Notes under the pieces: generated by a model | Databases searched by the model: none | What the model saw: only the letters and a program-made list of their open reading frames with translations | Told to the model about the DNA's origin: nothing | Source: Ciona savignyi | Lineage: Eukaryota > Chordata > Ascidiacea > Phlebobranchia > Cionidae | Length of the DNA stretch: 64,000 nucleotides | Direction of reading: 5' to 3' | NCBI GenBank assembly: GCA_000149265.1 | Contig: CH003412.1 | Location: 1,711,724-1,775,723 of the forward strand | Made by a program: the position numbers and the translations under genes | Shown here: positions 38,801 to 53,773 of the stretch, one piece after another | Layout of the letters: every line of letters begins with the position of its first letter | How positions within the stretch are numbered: the stretch's first letter is position 1

Positions 38801-41800
38801 ATCAAACCAACTACAAGTTAGTGGTTTTGGGTTTTTATCTTGACTGAGTATCAAGTACTGAAGACAAAACTGTCATTTTTTGTGACTCTAAACCGGATAA
38901 CACCCACCAGTATTTAAATAATTTGTAGATTTCATTTGGTAATAAACCAATCTGCAAAATTAACCAAAACTTTTGCATAACCAACAGTGACCAACCAAAG
39001 CGGGGTGAAAAGGAACTGGTTATCCAAAGTTTCTTCCAAAATGAAAGGAATGAAACTGACCCGAACTTTCAAGACGAAAACTTCCACCTTCGATGAAACT
39101 CTTATAGCACCTGATGAGCCAGTGCTGGAAGCTGACAGCAAATGTGAGTTTTTAAGCTAAGGGGAAAATGTTATTAAAAATGACAGCAAAGGTTAGCAAA
39201 TGTGAGTTTTGACAGCAAATGTGAGTCACCTCATAAGCTGCTGAAAGCTAACAGCAAATGTGAGTCTTCAAGCTGACAGCAAAATGTGATTAAAAATGAT
39301 AGCAAATGTGTGTTTTGACAGCAAATGTCAGTCACAAATAAGCCAGTGCTGAAAGCTAACAGCAAATGTGAGTCTGAACTCACAACCTCGGTATTGCAGT
39401 GGTAAAGTAGGACAGACGAGAACCTTATGTTTTTAGGTTCGATCCTCACCCCAAGCTACTGAACTTTACGGTTGCGTTTGTGATCATTGCAGACATTATA
39501 TTTATCTAGTGCAGTAGAATTTTATTGGTATAAAAAGTGATGACATGTTGTTGATGCAATTTATATTTGTATTACTCCCATGCATTTTTTTGTTTTATCT
39601 TTTAATACATGCTAGATTAGTTTGGGGTTGCAAGGGTACAGTCAAATTTTCTTAGCTCTGTATGTATAAAGGTATGGAACCACTAACTGGATCAAACAGG
39701 TAGTTCCATATTACATGGAAATCAAAATACATTGAAATCACTCTACCAGCTTGACTGTGAGCATATGATACTTTAAAGATTTTATTAACAACTGTGTTTT
39801 TTTCTTCTGGTCCCATGTGTTAAAGATATATAAAATCTTTTTTACGGTTTAAAAGAAACATACAGTATTAAAGAATTGGCACTAATTAATGAAAGTCATT
39901 GCTTTATAAAAGGCTTATGTTGAGATTTCTTGACGAAGAAACACCACTTATAGCAGGCATGGGTGACACACAGTCTGTGGCCGAGACGGTCCGTAAAGAG
40001 ATTTTGACCGCCCCGCAGACTGTATCTATTATACTATTTATGTTATAATCTGGCCCAACCAAGGACTCCATTATCTCAAAAATTGGCCCGCTGTCTATAG
40101 AAGTTGCCCACCCCTGACTTATAGTGATACGGTGGTTATGGAACATATGTGATATAAAACACTGGAAAATAGTCTTAAGTTTTGAGTAATCACATCAATT
40201 CTTTATATTCTAACCAATTTATTTTGTTTAGTCGACTCAAATGGAGGGAGCAACGTTACGATCGGTGACACATATGCAATGGTAATTCATTATTGTAGAA
40301 ATAATAAACCAATTTTTTTAATTCAATATTATGCAAGAACACATATATGTGGATGGATATTGTGTTCCAGTTGCATTGACTGTAAGCATGTTGAGCACAG
40401 AATATGACAATGCATCAGCCTAAGTATGTGGATATTCTTATATGTGGGAACTTTGAATTATACACTGTGGTGTTAGTTATTGTTGTAGGTGTCACCTTGT
40501 ATGTCTATAGACTCTTTTTGAATTGATGTTAATATTATAAGCATTAAATTTTCTTAATATATTCTGTTTATTTATAGGTGCAATATATTTATAATTTTTA
40601 TAACTTGTACCAGCATAATGTAGCAAAATTTTAACAAAATTTTGTAAATTTTCTTTCGCCCCTATAACCATGCATTGGTCATAGGCACAAGCGAACCACT
40701 GCGCCCCAAGTGCCCACTTCCCTGTACAAAAATTGCTTCCGGTGGTTCCCCCCTTCCAATCCGCCACCGGTGTTGATAAACAGACGATGTCTGCACAAAG
40801 AAAACTCTCAAGTTCCAAGACTTCAATATCCAACAGTCTGAATAGCAGCGGAGAGGTTAACATCATTATAGCTCTAAATTTTAATGTAATGATGATTATC
40901 CTAAATATGGAGCCATTTTCCAATAACAAGATTGTCCAGTGCTCTTTCTTTAGAAAAGAAACTGGTGCAAATAATAAGTCAACTAACAACTTTTGTGTAT
41001 TTGTTGAAAAAGGTGCTTAGTGTCATTATAACTCAAACAATCTTTGTTGAAACCATGTATGTCACAGAGCTCTGCAAGTTTGGTAGTGGTGAGGCCATTC
41101 AAGTTCTTACAAAGTCCCAATACTTCTGGTCGGTACAATGGTAGTTCTGGTCCCAATGGTAGCCCCCATTCTTCTGGTGGTGCCACTTCCGTGACGAGGA
41201 GTTTTAACCACAAGCGAAACCCCTCAACCGGGGCACGAGAACCCCACAACAATTCAGGTAGGTGCCAGTAATGAGCACTTATGCCGAGTTGTATTTTAAG
41301 TTCATAACACATTATACCACAGGTGATCGGCATTCCGACACCGTACTAGCCAACATGAGTAAAAGAAAACAGTGGAAAACTACCTCAACCCCAAGCAGGT
41401 ATACTTTTTTTAAATGGATACCCATTTTTTATCCCCTTGAATGTAAAAAAACATACTACAGATACAACTGTCAGATTACCTTTTGAATATGTAAGGTAGT
41501 GTTATAATGTGGGTAACTGTAATTTTACTCCGCATCCATCATAGGGTGACTGGATCTATTGCAGTATGTTGTGTTTAATTGAAATGGTTCTTTTATTTGG
41601 GTAGAACCAATTCATTTATTCGGTTTAGTTGAAGTTAGGTGCCTTGCTCAAAGATACAACTAACCTTTTAATTGATTTAAAACCAGCAGCCATATTCTAA
41701 AAGGTGATGCACTTAGCCTTCAGTTTGGTTTCATCATCATATTTTGTTCTTTTTTGGAATGTCCTTTTTGAAATATACAATTCTTAATTGTAGTGTTGAC

Positions 41801-44278
41801 GGAGGTGGTCAAATGAGAAGTGCCATGTCAGCCGAACAACTCACCACATCTCTTCAGGTTACTTCTTCCCGGATACTTAACTTAGCAAGAAGCCAATCTT
41901 TCTGCTTTATTTTATTACTTAAAAAAATAAATCGGAACGAACCAACAATAGCCATATTAAAATAAAGACGCTGATTATAAATAAGTTTATAATGACAAGA
42001 AAAATCTGTCAGTACAAATATAAATATTATAATAATAATTTGTAAGGTTAGAAAAATTATGCCTTGGAATCGATCTCAGACTTGGTATTAACACCCCACT
42101 TTCTCACCACTGGTAATGTGCGTTGTGGTCAGAGCGTAGTAGCGTTAATCTAAAGTCATGAGTATGATTCTTTCACAGTGCCAAAAGTTTTCGGCCTTAC
42201 ATTGTATATATTTTATTTCATTTTTATATCCTTGTATTGCCTATAATACTGATAAAAATGGTTAAAAGAATGTGATTAAAAGTAAAATTTGTCATTGACA
42301 AAATATTGATAATGTCCTTTGTAGAGGAAATATATTTATATATATATTTGGTTCGAAACTGCCATAACTTTGTTTGAGTGATTCCTCTCTCTCAATCAAT
42401 TTTAGGAGTTTGTTGGAGTTCGTTTATTATGTTATATTTTTGTTTACCCACACCTACAGAAACCATAGTATATTATTTTTTAACTATATCTACAAACCCA
42501 CAGTATTTCATTTTCCATCCAACCCCACAAACCCACAGAGTATTTTTCATCCCCACAAACCTTATTATATTATTTTCTTGTTTAGCCGCACCTACAAACC
42601 CACAGTATTTCATTTTCCATCCACACCCACAGAAGCCACTACATCGATACGAAGTTCAGAGCAGGAAGAAGCCGGGAAGTCGAGCTGAATCTGTAGCTTC
42701 CTCCCGATCCACCAGCTCTTCCAGGACCCTCACTCCCCCTCAGAGTCCGAAGAGCGGACTGCGATCGGAAACATCGCGCAGATCGGAAGGTTCGAGAGGA
42801 GCAAGGAGCATCAGGAGTCAAGGATCTTTGTTTAGCACTCCTCCATCACTCAATGAGGAAGGTTAGGATGGAATACTTTGTACAACCTTTGGGTAAAAAA
42901 TGCAGGATTACTGAAGTGCTTTTAACACATATCACATGGGCACTGTCACATAGACTGAATAAATACCCCTTAAGTGGTCTTTCCAACAAAATAAGTGATT
43001 ACCAAGCGTTGGTTTTGATCCCACAATCTTTCAGGTTGCAGTCCGATTAACTTCCACTTAGCAATACTGGACGTTTTATTGTTTCCTTATTGTGACCGCT
43101 TCTGATTGCAAATGCACTCATTCTCTTCGTTAAAGCCAGCCATGGAAACTTACTAAATGCATTTGATAGTCAGTCATGGCACTGACCAATGTTAATTTGT
43201 AACATTAATATGTAGACAAAACCATTTTAAAAAGGTTAAAATATTAGTAACCTTACTACTAATCATTTTAGATGAGCTGAGTGGAATATTACGGAAGCTT
43301 TCACTTGAAAAATATCACCCAATATTTGAAGCTCAAGAAATCAACATGGACGATTTTCTTACGCTGACTCATGGTGACCTCAATGAATTGGGAATTACTC
43401 AGGAGTTGCCACGTCAGCAAATTCTACAAGTTATTAAACAAATAAACAACAGAAAGGTAGATGTGGTTATTTTATTGACTTTTAGTATTAAAAAGCTGTG
43501 CTTTGCTTTTCTTGACTGGACCCTAAGTTGGGGTTTATACCGTTAACAATGAATTCAACACTTTCTCTATGATGTTCACATACAATACACTGTGATGCAC
43601 CTGGTTCTTCAAGTGTACAGAGGATGTGTACAAAAATTATTTAAACTTGGATACTCATAGTTTTCCTATTATTTACTTTCCAGTAATTTTATAGTTCGAC
43701 CTATTAGCTTGGTGGGTTGGTAGGTCATACTTTAGTCAAAAGGTTAGAGCTTAGAAACTGGTCACTAGCTAGTCGGTTGTGTCCTTGGGCAAGGCACTTA
43801 ACGGGCAGTGCCTAAACTCAGTGGAATTTTTCTATCAATTTCAAAAGAAACGTTTGAATCATACACAACACACTGCAAGAACTCCGGTTGGCACAAGGTA
43901 ATTTAACGATTGTCCGTGTGTTAACGCCTCTTGGTTTTCCCATTCGGGAGATAAGCATGAATATACTATCCTATAAATAAAATCAGTTGCGATCGCTGTA
44001 CTATATAACACTATTTTCAGTCTTAGATCTCTGCACGTCTATATGTTATAAAAACACGCAAATAAATTGATATATGTTCCCCTCATCCATATTATAACGA
44101 AATCATTTTCGCAGGAAAAAAAGTTGACGAACAGTAGACCTCCGCAATCGAAACGTGGTGGTAAGTTAAATTATCCTTAAATGTTTGTCCATCACTAAAG
44201 CATTGATTTCTAGGCTCCTTGAACACACCAACAAACTGGAGTTACAACACAGTGCAAATGCCGCACATTCAGTCATAA
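32858..44278 (+). CDS. ANKS6: Ankyrin repeat and SAM domain-containing protein 6, 19 exons
   Basis: Exons: 32858-32941, 34863-34989, 35574-35746, 36030-36225, 36401-36556, 36884-36925, 37517-37721, 38220-38317, 38649-38816, 38988-39143, 40232-40281, 40685-40855, 41068-41257, 41323-41398, 41794-41857, 42633-42861, 43272-43456, 44115-44160, 44214-44278. Total 2481 nt, 826 residues (human about 871). Ankyrin repeats fill residues ~10-350 ([50 protein letters not shown]). A basic linker follows ([14 protein letters not shown]), then a Ser/Gly-rich stretch ([19 protein letters not shown]) and a SAM domain (~729-790, [32 protein letters not shown]). Linker motifs and SAM match vertebrate ANKS6, not ANKS3. 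Family knowledge: scaffold of the inversin compartment of cilia, binding NEK8, inversin, NPHP3 and, via SAM, ANKS3/BICC1; human mutations cause nephronophthisis. The exon 3 acceptor was chosen for phase and pyrimidine tract. Confidence 0.94.
33348..33679. other. assembly gap (332 N)
   Basis: A run of N inside ANKS6 intron 1. It abuts a 9-bp minisatellite and the arm of an inverted repeat, so the gap probably reflects an unassembled repeat. Apparent open frames across it are artefacts. The ANKS6 protein is continuous without sequence from the gap. Confidence 0.98.
33680..33898. repeat. foldback element with 23-bp perfect arms, minisatellite and telomere-like core
   Basis: Bases 33680-33702 are the exact reverse complement of 33876-33898 (arm: taaatactacaggatcgctt plus gga). 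Next to the left arm, about seven units of a 9-bp repeat (consensus ggatcgctt) run to about 33760. The core carries ttagggttggggtt, gtagggttgag and cagggttag stretches, degenerate TTAGGG-like. The left side may extend into the gap. Confidence 0.65.
39136..39373 (+). repeat. minisatellite duplicating the ANKS6 exon 10 splice donor
   Basis: The exon 10 end plus donor, agcaaat|gtgagt (real donor GT at 39144), is repeated exactly with GT at 39202, 39221, 39260 and 39368. Diverged copies lie between, one with gtgtgt and one with gtcagt. Longer blocks (gaaagctaacagcaaatgtg) are also duplicated. Reading from the true exon past 39144 meets TAA after five codons, so use of a downstream copy would truncate the protein. 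Confidence 0.8.
39388..39455 (+). repeat. tRNA-like relic
   Basis: gcagtggtaaagtagg resembles an A box and ggttcgatcctcacccc is a near-consensus B box at normal spacing. The 5' acceptor half does not pair with the 3' end, so this is more likely a SINE head or tRNA pseudogene than a working tRNA. Confidence 0.35.
39954..40116. mobile_element. hAT-type MITE, 163 bp
   Basis: The ends are caggcatgggtgac and, reversed, caggggtgggcaac, typical hAT termini. Perfect 8-bp duplications acttatag lie at 39946-39953 and 40117-40124. It sits in ANKS6 intron 10, upstream of the small exon 40232-40281. Confidence 0.8.
41598..41690 (-). repeat. tRNA-derived SINE, family A, fragment
   Basis: It retains the gtagaaccaattcatttat, gttaggtgccttgctcaaag and aaccagcagcc blocks, in the order seen in the reverse-oriented copy at 49945-50240. 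Both ends are lost. It lies in ANKS6 intron 14. Confidence 0.5.
42432..42632 (+). repeat. acceptor-like repeat cluster before ANKS6 exon 16
   Basis: The 31-bp block ctacaaacccacagtatttc (continuing attttccatcc) occurs identically at about 42490 and 42592. Looser copies place cacctacag or acccacag at about 42459, 42538 and finally 42632, the true acceptor. The intron end is thus a series of C/A-rich decoy acceptors. Confidence 0.65.
43694..43978 (+). repeat. tRNA-derived SINE, family A, full-length diverged copy
   Basis: Head ttagcttggtgggttggtag, then ctagctagtcggttgtgtcc, cttgggcaaggcacttaacg, the eroded middle, gattgtccgtgtgttaacgc and a tail ending in tatcctat. It lies in ANKS6 intron 17. 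Confidence 0.75.
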
Positions 44279-45153
44279 ATTGAGGCCAAAACTAAAATTT
44301 GTATCTTTTTCGACGTTACCTTCTCACGGTGCTAGTGTTTCCTTTTTAAATGCTTTTTTACCTATCTTTGTGCTTTTTAATACTCAGTAAATACTTCATT
44401 AAATTTCAGTATTACAGAGTTGTACTACCTTATCACACTGCCCCGTGTTATTCTGCATGAGTGAATACCTTACGGGAAGCTAATGTAGTCTTAATCAAAG
44501 TCAAGTAGTTCTTTCATTAAGTGCATTACGTAGTACTTTGTCCAGCAGGTTAGCTTAATCAGTGAGATACACCACGACCACTCAAGACATCCAAATAGTA
44601 ATTTAACACCAGCCACCAGCAAAGCCGGTCTGTGCTTATGCGAGTTACTTAGCTTGCCCATCTTGAATCCAGTGATTAATAAATTAAATCCAAACTGCAG
44701 ATATATAATCTGAAGATTTCCGAGTTAGCATTACTTACATATTCCCACACTCGGCAATAAAGATGGGTGTCTGTTTCAGTTCCGTAGCTTTGGTCCACAA
44801 GTACGTCGGGGGTCTACAGGAAGCTGAAATAATGTTAGCTTTGTTAATTTTTTCGCCCCTTAGTTACATTAATAAAAAATGGCATATTTAAATAAGGAGC
44901 CCCGATAAAACAGCAAAATTACAGTTGGTAAAACACGTCAATGAATAGTCACGGTATAATAGAGAGAGAAAAATACGTAGCCGTTAAATCTTATTCCAAC
45001 CAAACCAGCTTCTAGTTGATGGTGATGTGCAAAGCACTTGAACTTCATCACACTCAGTGGTGTGTTTGGTTCAAATTGTAAACACTTACAGGCAAATTGT
45101 AAACACTCACATCCCCGGAACCACTGCGAGTAATTTGATGCTTACCTGTATTG
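44279..45153. other. ANKS6 3' flank, non-coding
   Basis: Contains the ANKS6 3' UTR. ATTAAA near 44399 and AATAAA near 44755 are candidate poly(A) signals, neither compelling. No other gene was seen. Confidence 0.4.
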
Positions 45154-45540
45154 TTGGCCATCGATTTTATTATTTAGTCAAATCAGCGAGCTGTTAATTT
45201 AGATGCGCGAACTCAATTTACCAACGCACTGGTAACCTTTTACCTGGCCAAGTGTGTCATAATTCGACTATTTACGCCATCAAGAGGGAAAATTGCCAAC
45301 GCGTTCACAAATTGAGTATGCGTTCATAAATTACCAGTGCGCACTTAACTTGCTGACAAAAAACATCGACCGTCGTTGGCCATCAGTGTCGCATTTCAGT
45401 AAAATCAGCGAGCTGTTAATTTAACGGGAACTCAATTTACCAGCGCCCAGGTAACCTTTCACCTGGCCAAGAGTGTCATTGTGCTCGCACTTAACTTAGC
45501 AGCGGGCTGGTTTTACTGAGTTATGACATCGATGGCCAAC
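45154..45540. mobile_element. composite repeat with inverted ends and two internal direct repeats
   Basis: gttggccatcgat at 45154-45166 is inverted at 45528-45540. Inside, a block of about 80 bp beginning aaatcagcgagctgttaatt occurs at about 45180 and 45402. It runs through gaactcaatttacca and ggtaacctttnacctggcca. The second unit is also preceded by gttggccatc. No coding frame and no clear target duplication. Confidence 0.55.
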
Positions 45541-45736
45541 CATATACCTGTGTGATAACGCCCTGTTGCACTTTCATGAGATATCTGTCGGTTGCAATTG
45601 TTAATGCAAAACCATTAACTGCGATAAAAAAGTGCCCAACAAAATAACGCCAGTTATCAAAAGGTTAACATTTTCGAATTTAAAATGTCGCGATGGGAGT
45701 GGGGTTTGAGTGTCAAAATCTCTGCGAGTCCACAGT

Positions 45737-46340
<604 letters not shown>

Positions 46341-46750
46341 TTATTGTGTATAATGTTAGTTTATTTTTAACAGTAATCATTTTTAACTACATTGGGCAAT
46401 TTCCCAAATTTTAAAGGAATATTTCAAATCGAAGGTGACAGGAGATCGCGTCGAAATGAAGAAGTTTTCAGGAGTCAAAGGAGTAAAATCCATTCGGGGA
46501 ATACCCCAAGATTAATATTAAGACATAATTATAAGCCAAACTTACCAAATTTAAAACACCTGAACAGTTAAATCCAACACATTGTAATAAAATTGAAAAT
46601 AAAAACTGTTTTAGTGGAATTTAAAGGGCTGAAATATTTGCAAAGCACTGGCGTTTGCAAAGTAAGTTAAATTTTTTACCTTAGGAAAGGTAATAAAAAG
46701 GTACGTGTATATTAACTATTCGCATATAAACAGGTTTTAGCTTTAAAAAA

Positions 46751-46998
46751 AACTAAATTGTCAATTTCCCTGCTTATTCTACGTCCTTTTTTCGATGTGA
46801 CGTAATGACAGTGTTCTTCTCAAAATCGCATGCTCTTCACAATATTAAAAAGAAGTTGGACGGTGGTTGTGTATACCGTATTCTGTCTATTAGACGCGTT
46901 ACGTCATGTTTCACATCGATTTTAAGAAGAACACTGTCATTTCGTCACATCGAAAAAAGGGGCGTAGAAAAATCAGGAAAATTGACAACTGAGTTTTT
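46751..46998. repeat. foldback element with ~70-bp arms
   Basis: The left arm 46751-46820 and right arm 46925-46998 are near-perfect reverse complements; the shared core includes ttttttcgatgtgacg and atgacagtgttcttct. About 100 bp separate them. Right end ~170 bp before the ConA-like gene start. A transcript would form a long hairpin. No coding capacity. Confidence 0.7.
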
Positions 46999-47165
46999 AG
47001 CAACCAATAAATGAAAACTGTTCACAGAATAACGGGGGAGGTTAAATGAAGTGGCTACAATGTACATTTCAAACTTAAGTTAAATTAGATTCATACAGAT
47101 TTAACATAGGTGGACTGAACATTTGTGAATTTAAGTAAATTGCATAACGAAACTTCGAATACAAA

Positions 47166-48840
47166 ATGGTTTTCATTTTAGTGTTAATGATTTACCTATT
47201 ATCTGCTGATGCTTCTGCAAGTAAGTAACATAATATAAACCTAAATAATGTAAAACAGACACGTACGTCAAATGTTGCTTGAGTTTGATTTTTAAATAAT
47301 AAAATTCATTTTTATTATTTCGTTTATTTTTTACAGATAAATCACCGTCAATTAAAGGAGCAATCGACTTATTTTCATCATCCGACATACCAAAATGGAA
47401 CATCAAAATCGACTACAACTCGTGCTTGTCGTTTCTTCCCTACCACATCAAAGCTACCGCTCGGCCCTACAATCAGACTGCTACGGAAACTTTCAACGTA
47501 ACTGTAGTTAAAATTAACTACTACCACTTCATACTTCAGTTGGAACGCACAGATCGCGACTCGGGTTGGAGAGGGGATTTAAAAATCGACTGGCAGCTTT
47601 TCACAGTATCAGGTATACGAGATATTTAAAACTACATTGTGCATATTTCCATTAGTTTTCTTCGTTATTCATTGGCTGTTTAAATATGTGTATTGTTTGA
47701 AATTTCGGAATATGTTAGAAACAAACATAGATTTTTCGAAATGTAGGTGTACAATCCCGCGAAAAGTAGAAACAAAACGGTGAATATTATGTTCCAATAA
47801 CCAAAGGTATTAAAATGATAATAAAAACGTTACATATGATTACCCTGTACAGTTTAAATGTTCAAAAAACCTCTTATATAATTTACTGATGTGGTCCATC
47901 ATCATTGGTCTAACCTGTCCAAGACGTAAACATAACCTGTCACTGCACGACCAAAAGTAATGTAATTTTGAATAGCGAAATAATCCGCATCCAAAAAACG
48001 TGTAATTATTTAATATATTAGATTATTATGTCACACCAGCCTGCATCAAATTGAAGGAACGTGTCTATCATATACAACAGACTGCAATATCTCCGGTAAC
48101 CCGACGATGGGCGAGAAGTGATCTGACGATTACCCGTGTACTGATAACCCCCTTGGTTTTCCTACTCACGGGGATAAACCTGACTATCCTATCCTATCCT
48201 ATACTATTCGTTTAATTTTTTCTTAACAGATTACATATCAGCAACTGCCACCTTGCAATATAGCGTCGACTATGATTGGAACCTACAATTCACTCCGAAC
48301 AATTCCAAAGTATCCATTGTTTATAACCAGGGAACTTCTTCCGTACCTGCCAACCAAAGTAACTCAAATCTACAGCCTTTGCTTTCCAGTTCTAGTCAAA
48401 ACGGTCACCGTTATCTTGTGTTCGAAGATGGCCCATCCACTAGACTCATTGCGAATATTGATTTGAACCCAGTACCTGGGCAACAAGACTCAATGACCGT
48501 GTTCGTTGCTTACAGGATCGACAATCACCCTCAAGTCGCGCCGAATTCATTCATAAACGGCCTTTTTGGCAATGACAATTTAGGCTTTGATAGGTTTGTC
48601 ATATTTCGTAATCAGTTTAACAGACAGTTGATTGTGGGTGGTGCACATCCAGATGGAATTACAATAACTTCCTTTCCTATAAATGCCAACCCAACCACGC
48701 TTTATATTTGGAATATCCTCAGCGTTCAGTGGAATGTCGATGGTGGTGTTGGCGCCAGTAGTGTTTGGTGCAACGGAAAATTACAAAAAAATCACAATCA
48801 CGGACGTCGTAATGAAAGAGTACCACCACTACCTTGTTAA
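47166..48840 (+). CDS. Secreted ConA/LamG-like domain protein, 3' end apparently disrupted
   Basis: Three exons: 47166-47220, 47337-47612 and 48230-48840 (942 nt, 313 residues). Residues 1-18 are a signal peptide (MVFILVLMIYLLSADASA). Residues ~19-110 form an unrecognised segment with N-glycosylation sites NQT and NVT. Residues ~111-300 resemble a concanavalin-A/laminin-G-like jelly roll: SMTVFVAYRI, NGLFGNDNLGFDRFV, LIVGGAHPDGITITSFP, IWNILSVQWNV, SSVWCNGK. After WCNGK the frame runs into an unrelated short tail and TAA at 48838. The +1-shifted frame instead reads ITDVVMKEYHHYLVKKWGV to a TAA at 48883, which looks like a true domain C-terminus. This suggests an internal deletion plus frameshift at about 48780-48790, or an assembly error. 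Function unknown; extracellular carbohydrate binding is possible. Confidence 0.65.
48046..48206 (+). repeat. tRNA-derived SINE, family A, 3' half
   Basis: Starts at tcaaattgaaggaacgtgtc and runs through taacccgacgatgggcg and gattacccgtgtactgataa to a (atcct)n-type tail. It lies in intron 2 of the ConA-like gene, 23 bp before exon 3. The tRNA head is absent. Confidence 0.75.
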
Positions 48841-49551
48841 AAAGTGGGGCGTCATTGCTGATCCAATTGATGTTTATAACTAAATTTGAAAATTTCCAAC
48901 TTGATCGACTTCGATTGTCTTACCGAAAATTTGAACATAAACCTTTTTTCGAAGATTTGAACATAAACCTTTTTTGACCAAATTTTCCCATTAACAGTAA
49001 TAGAATATATATATATTCTGAAAACATACGTTAAAACACAAAAAAATTGCACCAGTAACATATTCTCATTATAGGTTTATTGGATATTTTTAACAAATTA
49101 CTTTGCAATTTTATTAAACTATTTTGTGAAAAGTATTTCGAATATCTCTATAATTACTTTAGAACTACTCTAAGAATATTTAATGAGGGAGATAAACACC
49201 AAGTTTTAAACATTTAGTATCCATTTACAAATGATCATTTAATACTACGGCATTTTAAACATTTTTCGAACAGTATATCTGTTGTCAACTAATAAAATAG
49301 TGCAACTACAAAAATCCATTTACAACAAAAAAATGAATATACAGATAACAGGTTTGCTTTGGTTTATACAAAAATTATATTTTTACTTCAGGAATTAAAT
49401 TGACAATTGAGAAAATATATATAAAACTGAAATAAAACTGCATAACAAGAAATTCAGTAATTGAAAAGTTCAAAAATCATTTACAATTTTCAAATCTAAA
49501 ATGGTGTCGACATGGATGGGGTTTCTGTGTCAAAATTTCTGTGTTTTTGCA

Positions 49552-52641
<3,090 letters not shown>

Positions 52642-53080
52642 TTTACTTATTATTAAACTAGTGTTGTTAAAAAAATATAAGTACTACTGCACTAGTATAT
52701 GGATTGGATTTAATATTGAGCATTAAACAGTACTTTAATAATAATTACATTTTAATCCAATATGTCTTTAAAACTATTGACTTAATAAAACATACTGGTA
52801 ACATAGAAATTAAAACCGATCTAAATGGGTTTTTAGTGAATAGAAAACTGATATGTATTCTCATAATTAGAATTTACTTAAAGCAGCCGGGTTATATAAT
52901 TGTCAGAACTAAAGCCAAAGGTTGTAATGGTAGAACAAATCGGTAGTCATGAAGTGCTTCATATTCAAATTCTCACTTTCGAGTTGAAAAACCTTAATTA
53001 TAAACATATTAAGCATTATTATAAAAAAATGAATTAAATAAAGACAGCAATAGCTTTTCAGTCATTCATGAATGGCTTTG

Positions 53081-53432
53081 CAGGGGCAAACTTTATAAGC
53101 CGCGCCCACCTTGCCACTAATCCTTATAATTCGCGCCTTACCTAATATAAAGCAAATTAAACAAACAGCCCTGTAAATACCTGTGCCAATATGTATTACC
53201 AACCTTAAAATGCCGCTAAACAGTACAAACTTTAAAATGGTAGGAGACGATTACGCCGCTACAAAACATCATTTTTAACTTATATAAAAACACACCTGAT
53301 TTTCTGTATGTTCTAATTTCCTTTATATCCTCTTTACGAACATAATTACAAGATATTACCCCTTGTAAATCGTTTGCGACCACTAAGGGGCAAGGGGGGC
53401 CCACCCTCCAGTTTAAAAAACCCTAATATAGT
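53081..53432. mobile_element. degraded hAT-type element related to 5452-5714
   Basis: In reverse orientation it shares with the 5452-5714 element: cctttatatcctctttacg, cataattacaagatatt, aatccttataattcgcgcct and aaagcaaatta-type blocks. The ends (caggggcaaac and the aaaaaaccct side) are recognisable but no target duplication is left. Confidence 0.6.
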
Positions 53433-53773
53433 GCATATAGTGCACCCCTTATATTGTAAACTTGATATATTTAATATTGCATTAAAAGTCTGAGTACTGT
53501 TTAAAGGAGTAACCTCGGGAATACCCCTTACCGAGTTGTGTTGGGTCCTTTGACTCTTAAGTTAATAGGCTATTGATAAACGGCAGCTTCTTTACTTTTT
53601 CCACAATTACTACTTTCGGCCTTTTATTAATAGGCTGCTTGGTTATTTATATTAATGTTTTTCAAGGCTAGCTACATATTGTCCATGAGGTAACACCCTT
53701 GGCTTTCTGTTTATTAGTTTGTTTTTAGCTTTACCAATCTGCGGGACAGCGTATTTTTGACCAAAGTTCTTAT

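Noticed and set aside
40492-40989. 165-codon minus-strand frame
   Set aside because: Antisense to ANKS6 exon 12 and intron; low-complexity and no family match.
42120-42185. tRNA-like sequence (gtggtcagagcgtagtag)
   Set aside because: A-box-like only; the B box (gagtatgattctttc) is too eroded and no arms pair.
42378-42632. Open frame extending ANKS6 exon 16 upstream
   Set aside because: It is the C/A-rich repeat cluster; the family-consistent protein needs the acceptor at 42632 for phase with exon 15.
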